This document shows positions 60,471-64,000 of a stretch of DNA of 64,000 nt, piece by piece. The DNA comes from Mycolicibacterium lutetiense. Lineage in GTDB: Bacteria; Actinomycetota; Actinomycetes; Mycobacteriales; Mycobacteriaceae. Numbering within the stretch: position 1 is the first letter of the stretch; each line of letters starts with the position of its first letter. Below the pieces are notes generated by a model. The model was not told the origin of the DNA. It ran no database searches and saw only the letters and a list, made by a program, of their open reading frames with translations. A program made the position numbers and the translations under genes. The stretch covers positions 1,488,001 to 1,552,000 of the forward strand of contig NZ_JAGIOP010000002.1 of NCBI RefSeq assembly GCF_017876775.1. Direction: 5' to 3'.

Positions 60471-61805
60471 ATGACCCTGGGCTCCACGCACACCGACAAC
60501 CCCCGAATGGATGCGATCGGGGATCCACCGGCGCGTCCCACCATGGTGCCGGCCGAGCGCTACTACTCCCCCGCGTTCGCCCGACTCGAGGTGGAGCGCA
60601 TGTGGCCCCGGGTGTGGCAGGTCGCATGCACGGTCGATCATGTCGCCGACGCCGGCGACTACTTCGAATACCGTTGCGGCCCCTATTCGGTGCTGATCAT
60701 CCGTGGGGACGACGGCGAGTTGCGCGCCTTTCAGAATGCCTGCCGCCACCGCGGCAACGCATTGTGCACCGGCGCCGGCTCCTCGCTGCGGGAGTTGAAA
60801 TGCGGCTACCACGGCTGGACGTGGGATCTGGCCGGCGCGCTCAAACGCATCCCGAACCGCAAAGGGTTCGGCGCGGTGCACATGTCCGAGTTTCCGCTGG
60901 CACCGGTGCAGGTCGACACCTGGGAGCGACTGGTCTTCGTCAACCTCGACCCTGGGGCGATGCCGCTGGCCGAATACCTGGAGGCGGTCCCCGGCGATAT
61001 CGCCTGGTGCGGTCTCGGCGACTTCCGTTGCTACGCCACGATGACCATCGACGTCGACGCCAACTGGAAGACCATCGCCGACGGCTACAGCGAGACCTAT
61101 CACGTCCAGACCCTGCATCCCGAGCTGCACCGGTGCATGGACGATGTGTATGCACCGCAAACCATCTGGGGCCACACGGGCAAATCCGAATCGCTCTACG
61201 GAGTGCCGAGCCCCAAGCTCGCGGGGTCGCTGAGCGACGAAGAGGTGTGGGATGCCTACGTGTACACGCAGGGACCGCTGATGGGCGTCGGCGAAGGAAC
61301 CCCGTTTCCTCACGAACGGCAGGCCCCCGACCAGTCCGTGGCCGACGTGATCGCGTCGCAGATCAAGGAATTCGCCGCCGGACGCGGTGTCGACATCGGC
61401 TGGGCCAGTACCGACCAGGTGATGCGGCTGCACCAGTACAACATCTTCCCCAACCTGACCTTTCTGACCAGCGCCGACCATCTGACGGTGATGACGTCGC
61501 TGCCCGGGCCCGATCCCGACCGGGGGCAACTGGTGATCACGCTGATGACCCGCATGCCGGCGCAGGCACCGCGGATCAGGCCGACCGATGTCCGGATGAG
61601 CGCCGAGGAGGCCCACCCCGGGGTGGTGATGAGCCAGGACATCGCCGTGCTCACCGGCCTGCAGCGGGGTGTGCACCAGCCGGGCTTCACGCATCTGGTG
61701 CTCTCGGCCGAGGAACGGCGAATCATCAATATGCACCGCAACCTGGAGCGCTACCTCGATCTTCCCGAGTCCGACCGCATCACCGAAGCAGAGGACGGCG
61801 GATGA
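60471..61805 (+). CDS. Rieske ring-hydroxylating oxygenase, alpha subunit
   Basis: A 444-residue oxygenase component. The Rieske cluster ligands are in CRHRGNALCTG and LKCGYHGWTWDLAG (CxH...CxxH). The mononuclear-iron site is in ANWKTIADGYSETYHVQTLH, with the bridging acid and two His, and a later Asp. It inserts oxygen into an aromatic or terpenoid/steroid-like substrate and needs separate reductase/ferredoxin partners, not encoded nearby. ATG 60471 follows a GGGAGG ribosome site. It shares an ATGA overlap with the TetR gene behind it. Confidence 0.87.
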   Translation: MTLGSTHTDNPRMDAIGDPPARPTMVPAERYYSPAFARLEVERMWPRVWQVACTVDHVADAGDYFEYRCGPYSVLIIRGDDGELRAFQNACRHRGNALCTGAGSSLRELKCGYHGWTWDLAGALKRIPNRKGFGAVHMSEFPLAPVQVDTWERLVFVNLDPGAMPLAEYLEAVPGDIAWCGLGDFRCYATMTIDVDANWKTIADGYSETYHVQTLHPELHRCMDDVYAPQTIWGHTGKSESLYGVPSPKLAGSLSDEEVWDAYVYTQGPLMGVGEGTPFPHERQAPDQSVADVIASQIKEFAAGRGVDIGWASTDQVMRLHQYNIFPNLTFLTSADHLTVMTSLPGPDPDRGQLVITLMTRMPAQAPRIRPTDVRMSAEEAHPGVVMSQDIAVLTGLQRGVHQPGFTHLVLSAEERRIINMHRNLERYLDLPESDRITEAEDGG

Positions 61806-62419
61806 GTCCGAAGGCCAGGCCCATCGATGCCGAGGTGATCCTCGACGCGGCTGCCTGCCTCATCGAATCCGATGGGGTGGATGCCTTCTCGATGCGCGGG
61901 CTGGCCGAGCGCATCGGCGTGGCCGTCACCTCGATCTACTGGCACGTGGGCGGCCGCGATGCGCTCTTCGACAGTCTGGTCGACCGCCTGGTCGTCGAGA
62001 TGACCGGATTGCCCATGGAGGGCGACACACCCGTGAATCGGATTGCCGCACTTGCCCGCAACCAGCGCAGCCTGCTGATCCGCCACCAACATCTGCTGGC
62101 GATCGCCCACGAGCGGGATCGCACGCCGACGTTGTTCCTGCCGGTCCAGCAGAAGCTGGCGGCCGAACTGGCCGAGTCGGGTCTCACCGGGGCCCGCGCG
62201 GCACTGGTGCTGCGCGCGGTGGAGGTACACGTGGTCTCCTCGTCGGTGATGCTGTTCTCGGCCGTGCGTGGCCCCCGGCATCAGGAGGAAGACCCGTCCC
62301 TGTGGACCGCCGACTGGCCCGACCAGGCGCTCGTCGCCGCCCTGCAGTCCCCCACCGACTACGACGCGGTGTTCGAGTACGGCCTCGAAGCGCTCTTGGC
62401 GCCGCTGGTTCCGGTCTGA
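61802..62419 (+). CDS. TetR regulator coupled to the Rieske oxygenase
   Basis: A 205-residue TetR protein: DAEVILDAAACLIESDGVDA, FSMRGLAERIGVAVTSIYWH, VGGRDALFDSLVDRLVVEMT, with a TetR_C-like ligand domain ending FEYGLEALLAPLVPV. The ATG overlaps the oxygenase stop. The likely binding site is the TGTAAC-N3-GTTACA core of the palindrome at 60.4 kb, giving control of both divergent operons. A sulfatase gene follows 48 bases downstream. Confidence 0.83.
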   Translation: MSPKARPIDAEVILDAAACLIESDGVDAFSMRGLAERIGVAVTSIYWHVGGRDALFDSLVDRLVVEMTGLPMEGDTPVNRIAALARNQRSLLIRHQHLLAIAHERDRTPTLFLPVQQKLAAELAESGLTGARAALVLRAVEVHVVSSSVMLFSAVRGPRHQEEDPSLWTADWPDQALVAALQSPTDYDAVFEYGLEALLAPLVPV

Positions 62420-62467
62420 TCACCGACGACGAACTCGCCGCGCTTGCCCACGGATTGGAGAACTCCT

Positions 62468-64000
62468 ATGACCACCAGGCCGGACATCATCATCCTGATG
62501 ACCGACGAGGAACGCGCGATTCCACCCTACGAATCCGATGATGTACTCACGTGGCGTCGGCGCACCCTGAGCGGCCGGCGCTGGTTCGATGAGCACGGGG
62601 TCAGCTTCACCAGGCACTACACGGGCTCACTGGCGTGCGTACCCAGCCGACCGACCCTGTTCACCGGCCAGTACCCGGACCTGCACGGCGTCACCCAGAC
62701 CGACGGGATCGGCAAGCGCTACGACGATTCCCGGCTGCGATGGCTCCGCACCGGCGAGGTACCGACCCTGGGTAACTGGTTCCGCGCGGCCGGATACGAC
62801 ACGCATTACGAAGGAAAGTGGCACATTTCGCATGCCGATCTCACCGACCCGGCGACCGGGCAATCGCTGGCCACCAATGACGACGACGGTGTCGTCGATC
62901 CAGGAGCGGTGCAGGCATACCTGGATGCCGATCCACTGGGACCCTACGGCTTCTCCGGATGGGTCGGTCCTGAACCGCACGGAGCGGCCCTGTCCAACAG
63001 TGGCTTTCGGCGTGACCCGTTGTTCGCCGACCGAATCGTGGCCTGGCTGAGCGACCGATACGGGCGTCGCCGGGCCGGTGACGTCGAGGCGATGCGGCCC
63101 TTCCTGCTGGTGGCCAGCTTCGTCAATCCTCATGACATCGTGCTTTTCCCGGCCTGGGCACGGCGCAACCCGCTGTCCCCGTCGGCCGCGCTGGATCCCC
63201 CTCAGGTACCGGCGGCACCGACCGCCGGTGAGGACCTGCGCACCAAACCGGCCGCGCAGGCCGCCTTCCGCGAGGCCTATTACTCCGGCTACGGTCCGGC
63301 GCCGGCAATCGGACGGACCTACCGGCGCAAGGCGCAGCAGTACCGCGACCTCTACTACCGGCTGCACGCCGAGGTGGACGCGCCGCTCGACCGGGTACGC
63401 CGGGCAGTCACCGAGGGCGGCTCCGAAAACGCCGTGCTGGTGCGCACTTCCGACCACGGAGATCTGCTCGGGGCACACGGCGGTTTACACCAGAAGTGGT
63501 TCAACCTCTACGACGAAGCCACCCGGGTGCCGTTCGTCATCGCGCGGATCGGCGACGGCGCAACAACGGCGCGCACCATCTCGGCGCCCACCTCGCACGT
63601 CGATCTGGTGCCCACGCTGCTCGGCGCGGCCGCGGTTGACGTCGGTGCCACGGCCGCCGCGTTGGCCAGTTCGTTCACCGAGGTACATCCGCTGCCCGGA
63701 CGCGACCTGATGCCCGTGGTGGACGGCGCCGGCGCCGATGCCGACAGGCCGATCTATCTGATGACCCGCGACAACGTCCTCGAAGGTGACAGCGGGGCGT
63801 CCGGGCTGGCGCGGCAGTTGGGTCTCCCGGTCAACCCGCCTGCGCCCCTGCGCATCAGGGTGCCCGCGCACGTCGCGGCCAACTTCGAGGGACTGGTGGT
63901 GCGGGTCGACGCAGCATCCGGCGGAGCTGGACATCTCTGGAAGCTGGTTCGGACCTTCGACGATCCGGGAACCTGGACCGAGCCGGGTGTGCGGCAGCTG
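62468..64000 (+). CDS. Type I sulfatase (cut by window end)
   Basis: At least 511 residues; the frame stays open to the end of the window. ATG 62468 has a GGAG ribosome site. The formylglycine motif is GSLACVPSRPTLFTGQYP: Cys-x-Pro-Ser-Arg, which needs a formylglycine-generating enzyme. Metal and substrate residues are suggested by IIILMTDEER, YEGKWHISHADL, FVNPHDIVLF and RTSDHGDLLGAHGGLHQKWF. It hydrolyses sulfate or phosphonate/phosphate esters of an unknown substrate. No signal peptide is seen, so it is probably cytosolic. Possibly the third gene of the Rieske-TetR operon. Confidence 0.87.
   Translation, partial: MTTRPDIIILMTDEERAIPPYESDDVLTWRRRTLSGRRWFDEHGVSFTRHYTGSLACVPSRPTLFTGQYPDLHGVTQTDGIGKRYDDSRLRWLRTGEVPTLGNWFRAAGYDTHYEGKWHISHADLTDPATGQSLATNDDDGVVDPGAVQAYLDADPLGPYGFSGWVGPEPHGAALSNSGFRRDPLFADRIVAWLSDRYGRRRAGDVEAMRPFLLVASFVNPHDIVLFPAWARRNPLSPSAALDPPQVPAAPTAGEDLRTKPAAQAAFREAYYSGYGPAPAIGRTYRRKAQQYRDLYYRLHAEVDAPLDRVRRAVTEGGSENAVLVRTSDHGDLLGAHGGLHQKWFNLYDEATRVPFVIARIGDGATTARTISAPTSHVDLVPTLLGAAAVDVGATAAALASSFTEVHPLPGRDLMPVVDGAGADADRPIYLMTRDNVLEGDSGASGLARQLGLPVNPPAPLRIRVPAHVAANFEGLVVRVDAASGGAGHLWKLVRTFDDPGTWTEPGVRQL

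Noticed and set aside
1..64000. CRISPR arrays, insertion sequences, replication origin
   Set aside because: No regularly spaced repeats, no transposase frames and no DnaA-box cluster with dnaA/dnaN were seen.

Overview
The window is high-GC actinobacterial DNA from a Mycobacterium/Mycolicibacterium-type chromosome. Several neighbourhoods carry mycobacterial signatures: relatives of M. tuberculosis Rv1355c and Rv1354c side by side; the pair mbtN and mbtK facing each other with IdeR-type iron boxes; pgm followed by two crcB genes and a DUF190 gene (compare Rv3068c to Rv3071); a secreted chorismate mutase like Rv1885c; a CeoC-like TrkA protein; and nagA-nagB-crr facing a PTS permease gene. GTG and TTG starts and 4-base start/stop overlaps are common. 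There is no plasmid, CRISPR or intact phage signature.

Layout. 0-8.5 kb: the start of purU, then an operon of a LuxI/FeeM-like acyltransferase, an E1-like plus nitroreductase fusion (Rv1355c family) and a GAF-GGDEF-EAL c-di-GMP enzyme (dcpA type), followed by a short FAD protein, two tandem TetR regulators and a PAS protein. 8.5-14.9 kb: two acyl-CoA dehydrogenases, an amidohydrolase, a doubly shortened DMT-family protein, and an FprB-like ferredoxin/reductase with a TetR gene and two matching operators. 14.9-21.6 kb: a nitrogen-scavenging operon (APC permease, two DUF1989 proteins, carboxyltransferase protein, allophanate hydrolase) behind a clear GlnR-type box; it fits guanidine degradation. 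21.7-23.6 kb: a nucleotidyltransferase overlapping a Fic protein that has an antitoxin-like N-terminus. 23.5-26.2 kb: TetR with two operators, a small membrane methyltransferase and an FAD monooxygenase. 26.2-30.9 kb: PTH2-like protein, K+ handling (TrkA-type protein and CPA1 antiporter), SulP transporter with MerR regulator.

31-33.6 kb looks like a relic island: an SOS-boxed DUF6319-type gene, a decayed tyrosine integrase, a class II Fic protein, AT-rich DNA and a tRNA-Ala(GGC) with promoter and terminator. 33.7-42.6 kb: MFS transporter, phosphoglucomutase, hemerythrin protein, a large SARP/AfsR-type regulator, and the fluoride-exporter pair with a triple-DUF190 protein. 42.6-44.5 kb: mycobactin lipid genes mbtN and mbtK. 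44.5-54.8 kb: DUF488 and small proteins, a LuxR-family ATPase regulator, the amino-sugar PTS locus, two paralogous stress-like proteins, secreted chorismate mutase and a DUF2993 lipoprotein-like protein. 54.8-64 kb: a catabolic zone with a polytopic membrane protein, diiron-type hydrolase, TetR, alpha/beta hydrolase, D-aminoacylase-like amidohydrolase, Rieske oxygenase, TetR and a sulfatase cut by the window end; it contains two long perfect inverted repeats.

The strongest candidates for something under-described are the nucleotidyltransferase-Fic pair at 21.7-23.6 kb, the carboxyltransferase-only guanidine/urea carboxylase at 16.6-18.5 kb, the acyltransferase/E1-nitroreductase/c-di-GMP operon at 0.6-5.4 kb, and the 43-bp perfect palindrome at 60.4 kb.
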